NCBI GenBank assembly: GCA_947627005.1 | Contig: CANQUJ010000002.1 | Location: 109,748 to 173,747 of the forward strand | Direction of reading: 5' to 3' | DNA: 64,000 nt | From: an uncultured Clostridia bacterium | GTDB lineage: Bacteria > Bacillota > Clostridia > Oscillospirales > Ruminococcaceae | Shown here: positions 43,212 to 51,648 of the stretch, piece by piece | Layout of the letters: the number at the start of each line of letters is the position of its first letter | How positions within the stretch are numbered: position 1 is the first letter of the stretch | Translations under genes and position numbers: made by a program | Notes under the pieces: model-generated | The model's database searches: none | Told to the model about the DNA's origin: nothing | What the model saw: the letters and a program-made list of their open reading frames with translations, nothing else

Positions 43212-43961
43212 TTACAGCACGATTGCCGCCTCGTCTAACTTGTAGATAAGCGCGGTGCAGGGCGCGGTCGGGCCGATTTTGGGCGGAATATAGTCGGAAT
43301 GAAGCTCTAACTTTTCGGGCGGCGGAGCGAGCGGAACCTTAAGAGTAACGCTGAAGCCGCCGTTTTCGGTGGTCTCAAAGAGCGGCGAAGTCCCGACGCT
43401 TCCGCAGAATCTCTTCAATACGTCGAAGCCTTTGCCGCCGTCGCTTCTAAGGCTTTGTTCAAGCTGGAACTGGGTCATGCCGTAGCCGTTGTCGATGACC
43501 GAAACGAGCGCGCAGTCGAACCTTTTGCGAACGACCACCTTGACTTCCCCTTCTTCGCGGTCGACGTTTTGGAGCGCGTTTACCAAAATGTTTACGAAGC
43601 AGGCGGCGAAACGGTCGGGGTCGCCGATACAGTCTATGCTTTTTTCGGTATCGCTTTCGATTTTTATGGGGCTTTTTCTCATTCTGGAGCGAACGAGCGA
43701 GACTATATCGTCTACCGAATCGGAGAGGTTGAACCTTACCTGCCTGACTCTTCCGCCGTCGTATTGGGCGATTTCGAGGCTGTTCTGAACCTGCGCGAGG
43801 GTTTTAAGGCAGCAGCGGGTCTGCTCGTATAATAAAGATATCTCTTCGGTCATATCCGCGCACTCGAGCCGATAGTTAAGCTCTTGCGCGATGGAAAGGG
43901 CGCGGTTCATATATTCGCTTATCTTTTCGGGGTTGATACCCGATCTTGAGGAGTTGTTCAT
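43212..43961 (-). CDS. GHKL/HATPase-domain protein, histidine-kinase-like
   Basis: 249 residues from ATG 43961 (GAGG ten bases upstream); the longer frame has an unlikely N-terminus. N-terminal helical part (about 1-90) with no clear phospho-acceptor H-box. The C-terminal HATPase_c domain has N-box VNILVNALQNVDREEG, G1 SVIDNGYGMT and a G2-like SDGGKGFDVLKRF. There are no transmembrane segments, so it is cytoplasmic. It could be a soluble sensor kinase, an anti-sigma-like kinase or a regulator that only binds ATP; no response regulator gene is near. Confidence 0.75.
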   Translation of the reverse strand: MNNSSRSGINPEKISEYMNRALSIAQELNYRLECADMTEEISLLYEQTRCCLKTLAQVQNSLEIAQYDGGRVRQVRFNLSDSVDDIVSLVRSRMRKSPIKIESDTEKSIDCIGDPDRFAACFVNILVNALQNVDREEGEVKVVVRKRFDCALVSVIDNGYGMTQFQLEQSLRSDGGKGFDVLKRFCGSVGTSPLFETTENGGFSVTLKVPLAPPPEKLELHSDYIPPKIGPTAPCTALIYKLDEAAIVL

Positions 43962-44022
43962 GGCGGTAAAACCTCGAATCGAAAATTCGTAACAAAGCAT
44001 TATTTTGCAATGACGTAAGCGT

Positions 44023-44051
44023 ATTATACCACCGATTTGTCGGATAGTAAA
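44023..44051 (-). promoter_or_regulatory. Sigma-A promoter of the GHKL ATPase gene
   Basis: Minus strand TTTACT (44046-44051), 17-base spacer, TATAAT (44023-44028). Confidence 0.78.
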
Positions 44052-44132
44052 GCATTTTTTTGCCAAAAACCGCCAAAAATACATAAATTTCGCGAAAGGA
44101 GCAAAAATATTGAGATTTTTTTGCCAAAGGGC

Positions 44133-44161
44133 TTGAAAACCTCGGCGATTTGGTGTAAGAT
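44133..44161 (+). promoter_or_regulatory. Sigma-A promoter of gap
   Basis: TTGAAA (44133-44138), 17-base spacer, TAAGAT (44156-44161), 45 bases before the ATG. Confidence 0.78.
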
Positions 44162-44206
44162 ATATCTGCAAATAAAGTGCAAAACTTTACAGGAGGTTTT
44201 TAAGTT

Positions 44207-45292
44207 ATGTCAGTAAAAGTTGCAATTAACGGATTCGGCAGAATCGGACGTCTCGCCTTCAGGCAGATGTTCAACGCCCCCGGGTACGAGATCGTAGCCA
44301 TCAACGACCTCACCAAGCCCGAGATGCTCGCTCACCTTCTCAAGTATGATACCGCCCAGGGCGGCTACTGCGGAAGAATCGGCGAGAACCTTCACACCGT
44401 AGACGTAAAGCCCGCCGTATACGCGGAAGACGGCAAGACCGTCACCGTTCCCGGCGCTATTATAGTCGACGGCAAGGAGATCACCATTTACGCCGAGCCT
44501 AAGGCCGAAAAGCTCCCTTGGGGCGAACTCGGAGTCGACGTAGTATTAGAGTGCACCGGCTTCTACACCTCTAAGGCCAAGAGCCAGGCTCACATCGACG
44601 CCGGCGCAAAGAAGGTCGTCATCTCCGCTCCCGCGGGCAACGATCTTCCCACCATCGTCTTCGGCGTCAACGAGAAGACCCTTACCAAAGGCGACACCAT
44701 CATCTCCGCCGCTTCTTGCACCACCAACTGCCTCGCCCCGATGGCCAAGGCCCTCAATGATTACGCTCCTATCCAGAGCGGCATTATGAGCACCATTCAC
44801 GCCTATACCGGCGACCAGATGATTCTTGACGGCCCGCACCGCAAGGGCGACCTTAGAAGAGCCCGCGCCGGCGCCGCCAACATCGTTCCCAACTCTACCG
44901 GCGCCGCCAAGGCTATCGGCCTCGTTATCCCCGAACTCAACGGCAAGCTCATCGGCTCCGCGCAGAGAGTTCCGGTTCCCACCGGCTCGACCACTATCCT
45001 CACCGCCGTCGTAAAGAAGGCCGATCTTACTAAAGAAGGCGTCAACGCCGCGATGAAGGCCGCCGCTTCCGACTCCTACGGCTACAACGAAGACCCGATT
45101 GTCTCCTCCGACGTTATCGGAATGAGATACGGCTCCCTCTTCGACGCCACCCAGACTATGGTCGCGAAGATCGCCGACGACCTCTATGAGGTTCAGGTCG
45201 TTTCTTGGTACGACAACGAGAACAGCTATACCAGCCAGATGGTCAAGACCATCAAGTACTTCGCCGAGCTCGACAAGTCCCTCAACGACTGA
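44207..45292 (+). CDS. gap: Glyceraldehyde-3-phosphate dehydrogenase, type I
   Basis: 361 residues. Glycolytic enzyme oxidising G3P to 1,3-bisphosphoglycerate with NAD. NAD site [16 protein letters not shown] at the start, catalytic Cys in [13 protein letters not shown] near residue 170, and the catalytic His in [10 protein letters not shown] nearby. It is slightly longer than the typical 335 residues owing to insertions before the catalytic domain. Codon use is strongly biased toward C-ending codons compared with neighbours, as expected for very high expression. ACAGGAGG precedes the ATG, and a terminator follows. Confidence 0.97.
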   Translation: MSVKVAINGFGRIGRLAFRQMFNAPGYEIVAINDLTKPEMLAHLLKYDTAQGGYCGRIGENLHTVDVKPAVYAEDGKTVTVPGAIIVDGKEITIYAEPKAEKLPWGELGVDVVLECTGFYTSKAKSQAHIDAGAKKVVISAPAGNDLPTIVFGVNEKTLTKGDTIISAASCTTNCLAPMAKALNDYAPIQSGIMSTIHAYTGDQMILDGPHRKGDLRRARAGAANIVPNSTGAAKAIGLVIPELNGKLIGSAQRVPVPTGSTTILTAVVKKADLTKEGVNAAMKAAASDSYGYNEDPIVSSDVIGMRYGSLFDATQTMVAKIADDLYEVQVVSWYDNENSYTSQMVKTIKYFAELDKSLND

Positions 45293-45317
45293 TTTCGACC
45301 GATTTCTAAAACCGAAA

Positions 45318-45345
45318 AGGCCTCCCGATAAGGGAGGTCTTTTTT
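45318..45345 (+). terminator. Rho-independent terminator of gap
   Basis: Stem CCTCCC/GGGAGG (45321-45326, 45332-45337) extended by flanking pairs, then TCTTTTTT. Confidence 0.9.
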
Positions 45346-45418
45346 ATGCCGGGTATGCGGAAAGTTCAATTTTGTTTTTTATTCGGAATGTGCCAAACGT
45401 CGTTTCCGACAAATCCGC

Positions 45419-45736
45419 CTATTTCTTCTTCGGCCTTGGTGCCGGAAGTTCTTTATACATAGCGTTAAATAAGCCGGTCAAAAACTCTCTGCTGTCGACT
45501 TCTTCTACCAAGAGCATCTCTTTCGCTCCGTCATAGGGCAATTCATAGGTCGCCGTCGGCATATAGTCGATCGCCGATTTTATCGGTTTTACAAGCAGCC
45601 TGTCGTCATAGACGCCGCCGACGATTTTGCCGCGGTAATAGATGATATATTCGCCCATCATGGCACGATATGTAATTTCTTCCAACTCGGATAACTGCCC
45701 TAAAATAAATTCTAAATATTCTTTACTCGACGCCAT
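45419..45736 (-). CDS. TfoX N-terminal-like domain protein
   Basis: 105 residues. The TfoX_N signature is seen: VTYRAMMGEYIIYYRGKIVGGVYDDRLLVKPI (residues 20-50, here ITYRAMMGEYI...) and the C-terminal Arg/Lys tail. Stand-alone TfoX_N proteins are small, cytoplasmic and of unknown function in Firmicutes; the competence role known for full TfoX/Sxy in Gammaproteobacteria cannot be assumed. GAGGTG lies before the ATG. Confidence 0.85.
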   Translation of the reverse strand: MASSKEYLEFILGQLSELEEITYRAMMGEYIIYYRGKIVGGVYDDRLLVKPIKSAIDYMPTATYELPYDGAKEMLLVEEVDSREFLTGLFNAMYKELPAPRPKKK

Positions 45737-45771
45737 TATTACACCTCAAATAACGCTTTGCCCTCATTGCA

Positions 45772-45813
45772 TCACACGTTGAACCTGAACAGTATCACGT
45801 CGCCGTCGGAAAC
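45772..45813. repeat. Extra copy of the ychF 3' end
   Basis: Forty-two bases match 46390-46431 at 40 positions; read on the minus strand both encode [11 protein letters not shown] and a stop. One of the two differences is a silent third-base change in a valine codon (GTG here, GTT in ychF). This copy lies beyond the XRE gene, while the real ychF end lies before it, so the XRE gene is bracketed by direct repeats. Confidence 0.88.
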
Positions 45814-45835
45814 GGAGATGATGATAAACGGGAAT

Positions 45836-46237
45836 TTAGTCCTTTTTTGGAAAATGTGTAATCGCCATACAAGCCAATCCGATTCCCAACATAATGACCG
45901 CATCCTTTGCTTCAATCGTATCTATAAGCGATAGAATTACGACATCAATTCCCATTGCCAAAGCTATATATTTCAATACGATATCGACAATTTTAGAAAT
46001 TCTGTTTACTTTCCCATTTTCCTTACTATCTGATTTTACCTGCATAATCTCATCAACAGTTACATCAAAAATTTCCGCCAACCTTGGAATCGAATTTACA
46101 TCGGGAAAGGATAAATCTCGTTCCCATTTTGATACCGCTTTATCTGTAACGCCCATTTTTTCTGCAAGTTCAAGCTGTGTCATTCCCTGTTCTTTACGCA
46201 TAGCTGCAATCATAGCTCCAAAAGATTGTTTTTTCAT
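45836..46237 (-). CDS. XRE-family transcriptional regulator with C-terminal membrane segments
   Basis: 133 residues from ATG 46237 (AAAGGAG ten bases upstream). N-terminal helix-turn-helix of the Cro/CI type: FGAMIAAMRKEQGMTQLELAEKMGVTDKAVSKWERDLSFPDV (about 5-46). The C-terminal third has two hydrophobic stretches (VDIVLKYIALAMGIDVVILSLI and DAVIMLGIGLACMAI), suggesting membrane attachment. Base composition is clearly more AT-rich than surrounding genes, and it lies between copies of the ychF 3' end, so it may have arrived by transfer. Target genes unknown; it may control itself through repeats at 46301-46336. Confidence 0.88.
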   Translation of the reverse strand: MKKQSFGAMIAAMRKEQGMTQLELAEKMGVTDKAVSKWERDLSFPDVNSIPRLAEIFDVTVDEIMQVKSDSKENGKVNRISKIVDIVLKYIALAMGIDVVILSLIDTIEAKDAVIMLGIGLACMAITHFPKKD

Positions 46238-46268
46238 TGCGGTGTTGCTCCTTTCATTTGATGACTGC

Positions 46269-46298
46269 ATTATAACATTTCCTCCGCTTAAAACTCAA
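46269..46298 (-). promoter_or_regulatory. Sigma-A promoter of the XRE gene
   Basis: Minus strand TTGAGT (46293-46298), 18-base spacer, TATAAT (46269-46274). Confidence 0.75.
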
Positions 46299-46300
46299 CC

Positions 46301-46336
46301 GACTGACAGTTTAGCTTGCCCGACTGTTAGTTTAGC
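46301..46336. promoter_or_regulatory. Two direct repeats upstream of the XRE promoter, operator candidate
   Basis: GACTGACAGTTTAGC (46301-46315) and GACTGTTAGTTTAGC (46322-46336), identical but for two bases, spaced exactly 21 bp (two helical turns) and ending two bases from the -35 box. Confidence 0.55.
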
Positions 46337-46389
46337 CGTGGTTTAGTGCATAGAACAGGAGTTTTAACAAGTAACTGACGGCGTTCTGC

Positions 46390-47481
46390 TCACACGTTGA
46401 ACCTGAACAGTATAACGTCGCCGTCGGCAACAACGTAATCTTTTCCCTCGGAGCGGACAAGGCCCTTTTCTTTGGCGGCGTTCATCGAGCCGCATGACTT
46501 TAAATCATCGAACGCGACGACCTCGGCGCGGATAAAGCCGCGCTCAAAATCGGTGTGGATCTTTCCCGCGGCCTGCGGGGCTTTCGTTCCGCGCTTGATG
46601 GTCCATGCGCGGCACTCGTCATGGCCCGCCGTCAGGAAAGAAATCAGCCCGAGCAGAGCATAGCCCTCTTTTATCACGCGGCCGAGGCCCGAGACCTTTA
46701 GGCCCATCTCTTCCAAAAACATCTGCTTGTCGGCCTCGTCGAGCTCACTTATCTCGGCCTCGATCTGCGCGCAGATCGGCAGAACGACCGAGCCCTCGCC
46801 CTCGGCTATCGCCTTAACGGTCTGATAGTTCTTGCAGCCGTCAATGTCGGAAAAATCGCTCTCTGAGACATTTGCGGCGTAGATCACGGGCTTTTGCGAG
46901 AGCAGCGGCGTCGACATTATCATCTCGGCCTCGTCGTCGGTAAACGGATAGGAGCGCGCGGGCTTGCCGTCGGTAAGGTGGGCGATGAGCGCTTCGGTCA
47001 TGTCGATATCGGCCTGGTATTTCTTGTCGCCCTTTAGGGCCTTTTTCGCGCGGTCGAGGCGGCGCTCCAAGACCTCTAAGTCGGCGAAAATAAGCTCTAA
47101 ATCAATCGTCTCGATGTCGCGCTTGGGGTCGACCGAGCCCTCGACATGGATTATGTCGTCCGACTCGAAGCAGCGCACGACGTGGATTATCGCGTCGCAC
47201 TCGCGGATATTCGCCAAAAACTTGTTGCCGAGGCCCTCGCCCTTAGAAGCGCCCTTGACCAGCCCCGCGATGTCGACAAATTCAAGCGTCGCGGGCTTGA
47301 AGCTCAGCGTGTCGTAGAGCTCGGCGAGCCAGTCGAGGCGCTCGTCGGGGACGGAAACTATTCCGACGTTCGGCTCGATTGTGCAGAACGGATAGTTCGC
47401 AGACTCGGCCCCGGCGTTTGTCAGCGCGTTGAAAAGCGTGCTCTTTCCGACGTTTGGAAGCCCAACCATACCTAATTTCAT
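46390..47481 (-). CDS. ychF: Redox-regulated ATPase YchF (OLA1 family)
   Basis: 363 residues. A TRAFAC-class P-loop ATPase: G1 [15 protein letters not shown] near residue 6, G3-like [19 protein letters not shown], and the G4 motif replaced by AANVSESDF, which explains the ATP preference known for the family. The TGS domain fills the C-terminus ([30 protein letters not shown]...[11 protein letters not shown]). It binds ribosomes and influences stress responses. A good AAGGAG lies before the ATG. Confidence 0.96.
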   Translation of the reverse strand: MKLGMVGLPNVGKSTLFNALTNAGAESANYPFCTIEPNVGIVSVPDERLDWLAELYDTLSFKPATLEFVDIAGLVKGASKGEGLGNKFLANIRECDAIIHVVRCFESDDIIHVEGSVDPKRDIETIDLELIFADLEVLERRLDRAKKALKGDKKYQADIDMTEALIAHLTDGKPARSYPFTDDEAEMIMSTPLLSQKPVIYAANVSESDFSDIDGCKNYQTVKAIAEGEGSVVLPICAQIEAEISELDEADKQMFLEEMGLKVSGLGRVIKEGYALLGLISFLTAGHDECRAWTIKRGTKAPQAAGKIHTDFERGFIRAEVVAFDDLKSCGSMNAAKEKGLVRSEGKDYVVADGDVILFRFNV

Positions 47482-47492
47482 TTTTTATCTCC

Positions 47493-47791
47493 TTACTCGG
47501 GAGCAAACTCCCGCAAAAATTTTAAGTTATCTATCGTGACCGCCGCCTTGCCCCAATTCTCGGCGACATACCGCTCTTTGTGATCGTTGCCCCAAGTCCA
47601 CGGGACATAGAACGAGCCGTCGGGGTTTTGCGTGGACTTTATGAAGTCGCACTCGGCAAGGCAGGCTTGCTCTAAATCGGCGCGGTAGAACCTGCTTTTT
47701 CTCAACTCGATGAACGCCGGCGGCAGTGGAAGATATTCCCATTAGGCGTGGCGGTTATCGGAAAGTAGATGCGGGTCAGATCGTTTTGCAT
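47493..47791 (-). pseudogene. Frameshifted fragment resembling the C-terminus of a cyclase/prenyltransferase-repeat protein
   Basis: From ATG 47791 the frame reads MQNDLTRIYFPITATPN, then a stop-free second frame continues from 47741 (WEYLPLPPAFIELRK... ECDFIKSTQNPDGSFYV... NWGKAAVTIDNLKFLREF) to a stop at 47493. The switch falls at CCTAATGGGAATATC, where a single-base change joins a P-N-G-W-E-Y sequence. FIKSTQNPDGSF resembles the QW-type repeat of squalene-hopene-cyclase-like proteins, and the end looks like their C-terminus. Only about 100 residues remain of what is usually a several-hundred-residue protein. The family call is tentative; the broken state is visible directly. Confidence 0.65.
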
Positions 47792-47795
47792 AATT

Positions 47796-48347
47796 TTACA
47801 GGTCAAATCTCTCTTTGATTATTCTTGCGGCGGCTTCGGGCGGGAGGTCGGAGTTGTCGATTTTGATGTAGTTTTCAAACGGTATCTCGCCGTCAAGGCT
47901 TTCAAAGCGGTGGTTTATGTCATCGTTCAAAAGGCGTTGATTAGAAATCTCAATGTCTCTTTTTGAAGCCTTGTTTTTGAGCCTGTTTTCGGTGGCGTTT
48001 CGCTCAAGCCTGATTTTTTGGGGAGCGACGAGCTCGACATAGTAAAACTCGGCGCCGTATGGCCTGAAAATGGCCTTGATGCGCTCTAAATTGTCCCATT
48101 CGGATTGCAAGTCAAACGCAAACATGAATGTGAAAATCATGCCGTAGTTGTCGGTCTTGGCAAACTCCTCGAAAATGACCTGCCGAAGCCGTTCTATCGC
48201 CTCGGGGTTGAAATAGCCGAAAATCTCGATGACGGGCTCGATCGTCATGTGGTTGTGAAAAAGCCTCAAATCGGTTATTTTCGCAAGCTCTTGGCCGACC
48301 GTCATTTTGCCGACGGCGGCGTCGCCGAACAAAAACAGAAGCTTCAT
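47796..48347 (-). CDS. P-loop kinase-like protein of the AAA/shikimate-kinase type
   Basis: 183 residues. Walker A FLFGDAAVGKMTVGQELA at about 5-22, followed by alternating strands and helices of a small nucleoside/shikimate-kinase-like fold; a basic lid segment RLERNATENRLKNKASKRD lies near 115-133. Similar proteins are annotated as AAA family ATPase or hypothetical P-loop proteins. Substrate unknown. ACAGGTGA is used as ribosome site and includes the trpS stop, so it is coupled to trpS. Confidence 0.8.
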   Translation of the reverse strand: MKLLFLFGDAAVGKMTVGQELAKITDLRLFHNHMTIEPVIEIFGYFNPEAIERLRQVIFEEFAKTDNYGMIFTFMFAFDLQSEWDNLERIKAIFRPYGAEFYYVELVAPQKIRLERNATENRLKNKASKRDIEISNQRLLNDDINHRFESLDGEIPFENYIKIDNSDLPPEAAARIIKERFDL

Positions 48348-48351
48348 AAAA

Positions 48352-49359
48352 TCACCTGTAATCGACGAAGCCTATCTTTCTGTAAGCCTTGGAGAGGACC
48401 TTATTCGAGAGTCTGAACGCGCGCTGTGCGCCGTCGGTCCAACATTCTTTGAGGTAGGTCTTGTCCTCCATAAGGCGAGCAAACTCGGTTCTTACCGGCT
48501 CTAAATAGTCGGCGACAGTCTCGCCGACGGCGAGCTTGAAATCGCCGTAGCCCTTGCCGGCGAACTCCTTCTCGGCTTCCTCGATGGTCTTGCCCGTAGC
48601 GCAGGAATATATCGTCAAAAGGTTGTTGATGCCGTCTTTGCCCTCGGCGAAGCGGATCTCGGAATCGCTGTCGGTCACGGCGCGTTTGAATTTGCGCATG
48701 ATCGTGTCCTTGTCGTCCAAGATGAACACCGTGGCGTTCGGGTTGTCGTCGGATTTGGACATCTTCTTGGTCGGGTCTTGCAGCGACTTTATCCTCGCGC
48801 CGACCTTAGGGAAATACCCCTCGGGGACGGTAAAGGTGTCGCCGTAGCGCTGATTGAAGCGCACCGCGATATTGCGCGCAAGCTCTAAGTGCTGGCGCTG
48901 GTCGTCGCCGATCGGAACGACGTCGGCGTTATAGGTAAGAATATCCGCCGCCATCAGAACCGGATAGGTGAAGAGGCCGGCGTTGATGTCGTCGGCGTGT
49001 TTCGCGGCCTTGTCTTTAAACTGGGTCATGCGGGAAAGCTCGCCGAACTGGGTCACGCAGCCCAAAACCCAGCTTAACTGCGCATGGTTGGGGTTGTGTG
49101 ACTGGATAAACGCGATCGAGCGCTTCGGGTCGATTCCGCAGGCGAGGAGCAGCGCATAGCTCTCAATCGTCTGCTTGCGGAATGCCGCGGGTTCTTTTCT
49201 GACGGTGATCGCGTGCTGGTCGGCGATGAAATATATGCAGTCAAACTCGTCCTGCAAGGGCCCCCAATTGCGGATCGGGCCCATGAAGTTGCCGAGGGTG
49301 AATACGCCCGTCGGCTGTATCCCGCTGAGTATGACTTTTTTTCTCTCTGTTTCTGACAT
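48352..49359 (-). CDS. trpS: Tryptophanyl-tRNA synthetase
   Basis: 335 residues from ATG 49359, preceded by TAGGAGG. Class I synthetase: the HIGH-type motif lies in GIQPTGVFTLGNFMGPI near residue 12 and KMSKS in DPTKKMSKSDDNPNA near 198. Other signatures are YFIADQHAIT and QLSWVLGCVTQFGELSRMTQFKDK. Length is normal. No T-box is present: the leader is only about 30 bases. Confidence 0.97.
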   Translation of the reverse strand: MSETERKKVILSGIQPTGVFTLGNFMGPIRNWGPLQDEFDCIYFIADQHAITVRKEPAAFRKQTIESYALLLACGIDPKRSIAFIQSHNPNHAQLSWVLGCVTQFGELSRMTQFKDKAAKHADDINAGLFTYPVLMAADILTYNADVVPIGDDQRQHLELARNIAVRFNQRYGDTFTVPEGYFPKVGARIKSLQDPTKKMSKSDDNPNATVFILDDKDTIMRKFKRAVTDSDSEIRFAEGKDGINNLLTIYSCATGKTIEEAEKEFAGKGYGDFKLAVGETVADYLEPVRTEFARLMEDKTYLKECWTDGAQRAFRLSNKVLSKAYRKIGFVDYR

Positions 49360-49395
49360 AATAATCCTCCTAAGAATCAAAATGTAATCGCAGTA

Positions 49396-49424
49396 ATTCT
49401 ACCACAAAATTCTCACTCTGTCAA
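49396..49424 (-). promoter_or_regulatory. Sigma-A promoter of trpS
   Basis: Minus strand TTGACA (49419-49424), 17-base spacer, TAGAAT (49396-49401). The predicted transcript starts near 49389. Confidence 0.88.
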
Positions 49425-49515
49425 TCAAGAAAACATTATATATCGCCGCGCTTCCTCTCCCCTGTCATACTTTGTCCCCTTTTGAAATAGAATTTTACAA
49501 GACTTTTAAAAGGGG

Positions 49516-51213
49516 TTGAAGCTTACGAAAAAGCAGGGACTTATACGAAGCTCGCTTATTCTGATGGCCTCGGTGATAGTCGGCAAGGCGGCGGGGCTTA
49601 TCTTTAAAATTTTCTTGGCGAATATGCTCGGCGGAACCGGAATGGGCTATTTTTCAAGCGCATACGCCGTTTTTACGCCGCTCTACGCCCTTTGTGCCTC
49701 AAGCCTTACGCCCGCCGTGGCGCAGCTTGTTTCAAGCGAAGAGGCAAAGGGCAGTTTCGGAAGGGTCAGAGGGGTCAGGACCGCCGCGCTCAGGCTTTTC
49801 ACCCTGCCGAGCTTGGTCTGCTCGATACTTCCGATGGCATTTGCGGGGTTCATCACAAGGCGGTTTATCGGCAACGAGGGCGCGAAATTTGCGGTGATCG
49901 CGATTCTGCCCTGCGTGTTTCTCGGAACGGTCACGGCGATTTATCGGGGCTACTACGAGGGGCTTAGAAATATGACCCCGACGGCGCTCTCGCAGATTCT
50001 CGAATCGGCGGTAAGGGTGGCCTCCGGGACCGGGCTCGCATACGCGGCTCTGCGATATTCCCGCTCGGCGTTCATAAACGGCCGCGAGGTCTTCGGGGTT
50101 CATTGCCCATCTCTCGATGCCTTAGAGGACGTCTCTCTTCCCTACGTCGCGGCGGCGGCTGTTTTGGGGGTGACCATATCCGAAGTCTCGAGCTTTTTGT
50201 TTATGCTTTTGCGGCGGGCCCTCGGCGGAGACGGCATAGACAGGGCGATCAGGCCGACCGAGGAAGAAATTTCCGAGGAAAAGAGAAGGATTTTAAGGCT
50301 GATCGTCCCGATAACCGGCGCGGCGATAGTCTCGAGCCTTGCGGGGAGCGTAGACCTTTACACCATAATTCTCTGCATAAAATCCTCCCTCGCCGCAAAC
50401 CCCGGCCTTTATTCCGAGCGCTACGCCGCAGTCATCGCGAGCGGTGTATCTTTAAAAGAGCTGCCGAACTACCTCTACGGCTCGTTCACCGGCCTTGCGG
50501 GGACGGTTTTCGGGCTGGCGCCGTCGCTATGCTCGGTGTTCGGAAAAAGCGCCCTGCCGGCGATTTCGGAGGCTTGGGCGAAAAAAGACCTTTCCGGCGC
50601 GAGCAGAGAGATACGGCGGGTTATGTCGCTCATTCTCTTTATCTCGATACCCGCGGGGCTGGGGCTTTCGGCGCTTTCAAAAGATATTTTGGGGCTGCTT
50701 TTTGCTTCGAGGGCGGTCGAGGTCTCGGTCTGCGCGGGGCCGCTTTCGGTTCTTGCTCTCGGAACGGCCTTTGTGACCGTCGAGGGCGCGGCCTATGCGA
50801 TGCTCCAGGCGGTCGGCCGGGCGGATCTTCCGATAAAAATAACCCTTTTCGGGGCGTTTATAAAGTTGGGGCTGAATACTCTTTTGGTGCCGGTCCCCCG
50901 ACTCGGGCTTTCGGGCGCGGCGCTCGCCTCGCTTATAAGCGGCGGGGCGATGTGTTTGTGGGCGGTATCGGCGCTTTACAAAATCACGAAGACAAAGCCG
51001 AGGCCGGCCATGTCGGTAATCGCGCCATTTGCCGGAGGGGTTATATCCTCATTCGCGGCGGTTCGGGCTTTAAGGTCGGCGGAGATATATGCCCCTAAAG
51101 GGGGTTCGGTGGTGGCTGCAGTCATTTTTGCCGTGATATCATACATAATTTTCGCTCTTTTGTTGGACATTTCTACTAAAAATCGTTTTAGAAAAGAAAT
51201 CTTGGGAAAATAG
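49516..51213 (+). CDS. SpoVB/MurJ-like polysaccharide or lipid-II flippase
   Basis: 565 residues from TTG 49516, or 562 if ACG 49525 is used. About 13-14 hydrophobic segments with the SpoVB/Wzx-type (MOP superfamily) pattern: SSLILMASVIVGKAAGLIFKIFLANMLGG at the start, ITGAAIVSSLAGSVDLYTI in the middle, GLSGAALASLISGGAM late. Members move lipid-linked sugars across the membrane; SpoVB acts in spore cortex formation. AAAAGGGG (49508-49515) abuts the TTG directly, with no spacing, but is nine bases before ACG, after which the usual KKQGLIRSSLIL begins. The start is therefore uncertain; the family is not. Confidence 0.9.
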   Translation: MKLTKKQGLIRSSLILMASVIVGKAAGLIFKIFLANMLGGTGMGYFSSAYAVFTPLYALCASSLTPAVAQLVSSEEAKGSFGRVRGVRTAALRLFTLPSLVCSILPMAFAGFITRRFIGNEGAKFAVIAILPCVFLGTVTAIYRGYYEGLRNMTPTALSQILESAVRVASGTGLAYAALRYSRSAFINGREVFGVHCPSLDALEDVSLPYVAAAAVLGVTISEVSSFLFMLLRRALGGDGIDRAIRPTEEEISEEKRRILRLIVPITGAAIVSSLAGSVDLYTIILCIKSSLAANPGLYSERYAAVIASGVSLKELPNYLYGSFTGLAGTVFGLAPSLCSVFGKSALPAISEAWAKKDLSGASREIRRVMSLILFISIPAGLGLSALSKDILGLLFASRAVEVSVCAGPLSVLALGTAFVTVEGAAYAMLQAVGRADLPIKITLFGAFIKLGLNTLLVPVPRLGLSGAALASLISGGAMCLWAVSALYKITKTKPRPAMSVIAPFAGGVISSFAAVRALRSAEIYAPKGGSVVAAVIFAVISYIIFALLLDISTKNRFRKEILGK

Positions 51214-51215
51214 TC

Positions 51216-51244
51216 TTGATTTTTGCGTTAAATCGGTATAAAAT
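51216..51244 (+). promoter_or_regulatory. Sigma-A promoter of hup
   Basis: TTGATT (51216-51221), 17-base spacer, TAAAAT (51239-51244). It leaves a 5' leader of about 64 bases before hup. Confidence 0.78.
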
Positions 51245-51314
51245 GATTAGCGTGTTGAGTCCGCGGGGTCCGCGAGACGAAAATATGATTCAGCAAATAT
51301 AGGAGGAAAAAAAC

Positions 51315-51590
51315 ATGACTAAGGTCGAACTCGTAAACAAAATCGCAGCGAAAGCTGATTGCTCCAAGAAGGACGCAGAAAAGGCTCTCAACGCTGTAGT
51401 CGACAGCATCGAAGAGGCTCTTACCGCCGGTGAAAAAATCACTCTCGTCGGATTCGGTACCTTCGAGGTTAAATGCCGCGACGCCAAGGAAGGCATCAAC
51501 CCCAGAACCAAGGCTAAGATCGTCATTCCCGCAAGAAAGGTTCCCACCTTTAAAGCAGGCAAGGCTCTTAAAGACGCCGTCGCCAAGTAA
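51315..51590 (+). CDS. hup: DNA-binding protein HU
   Basis: 91 residues, standard HU length. Histone-like dimer that bends and compacts DNA. KVELVNKIAAKADCSKKDAEKALNAVVDSI forms the dimer helices, TLVGFGTFEVKCRDAKEGINPRTK the saddle, and IPARKVPTFKAGKALKDAV the arm end. AGGAGG is seven to eight bases before ATG. It is followed by a terminator and then rqcP. Codon use suggests high expression. Confidence 0.97.
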   Translation: MTKVELVNKIAAKADCSKKDAEKALNAVVDSIEEALTAGEKITLVGFGTFEVKCRDAKEGINPRTKAKIVIPARKVPTFKAGKALKDAVAK

Positions 51591-51602
51591 TCAAACAAAA
51601 CG

Positions 51603-51637
51603 ACCGATCGGCGCCGAAGCCGGTCGGTTTATTTTTT
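51603..51637 (+). terminator. Rho-independent terminator of hup
   Basis: Stem CCGATCGGC/GCCGGTCGG (51603-51627) with one G-T pair, then TTTATTTTTT. Some read-through into rqcP is likely, since rqcP lacks its own obvious promoter. Confidence 0.85.
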
Positions 51638-51648
51638 AAGGAGTTTAT

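Noticed and set aside
49360..49395. T-box in front of trpS
   Set aside because: The leader from the promoter to ATG is only about 30 bases; no T-box motif.
50103..51098. 331-codon frame overlapping the flippase gene
   Set aside because: Arg/Gly-rich translation in another frame of a clear membrane protein gene.
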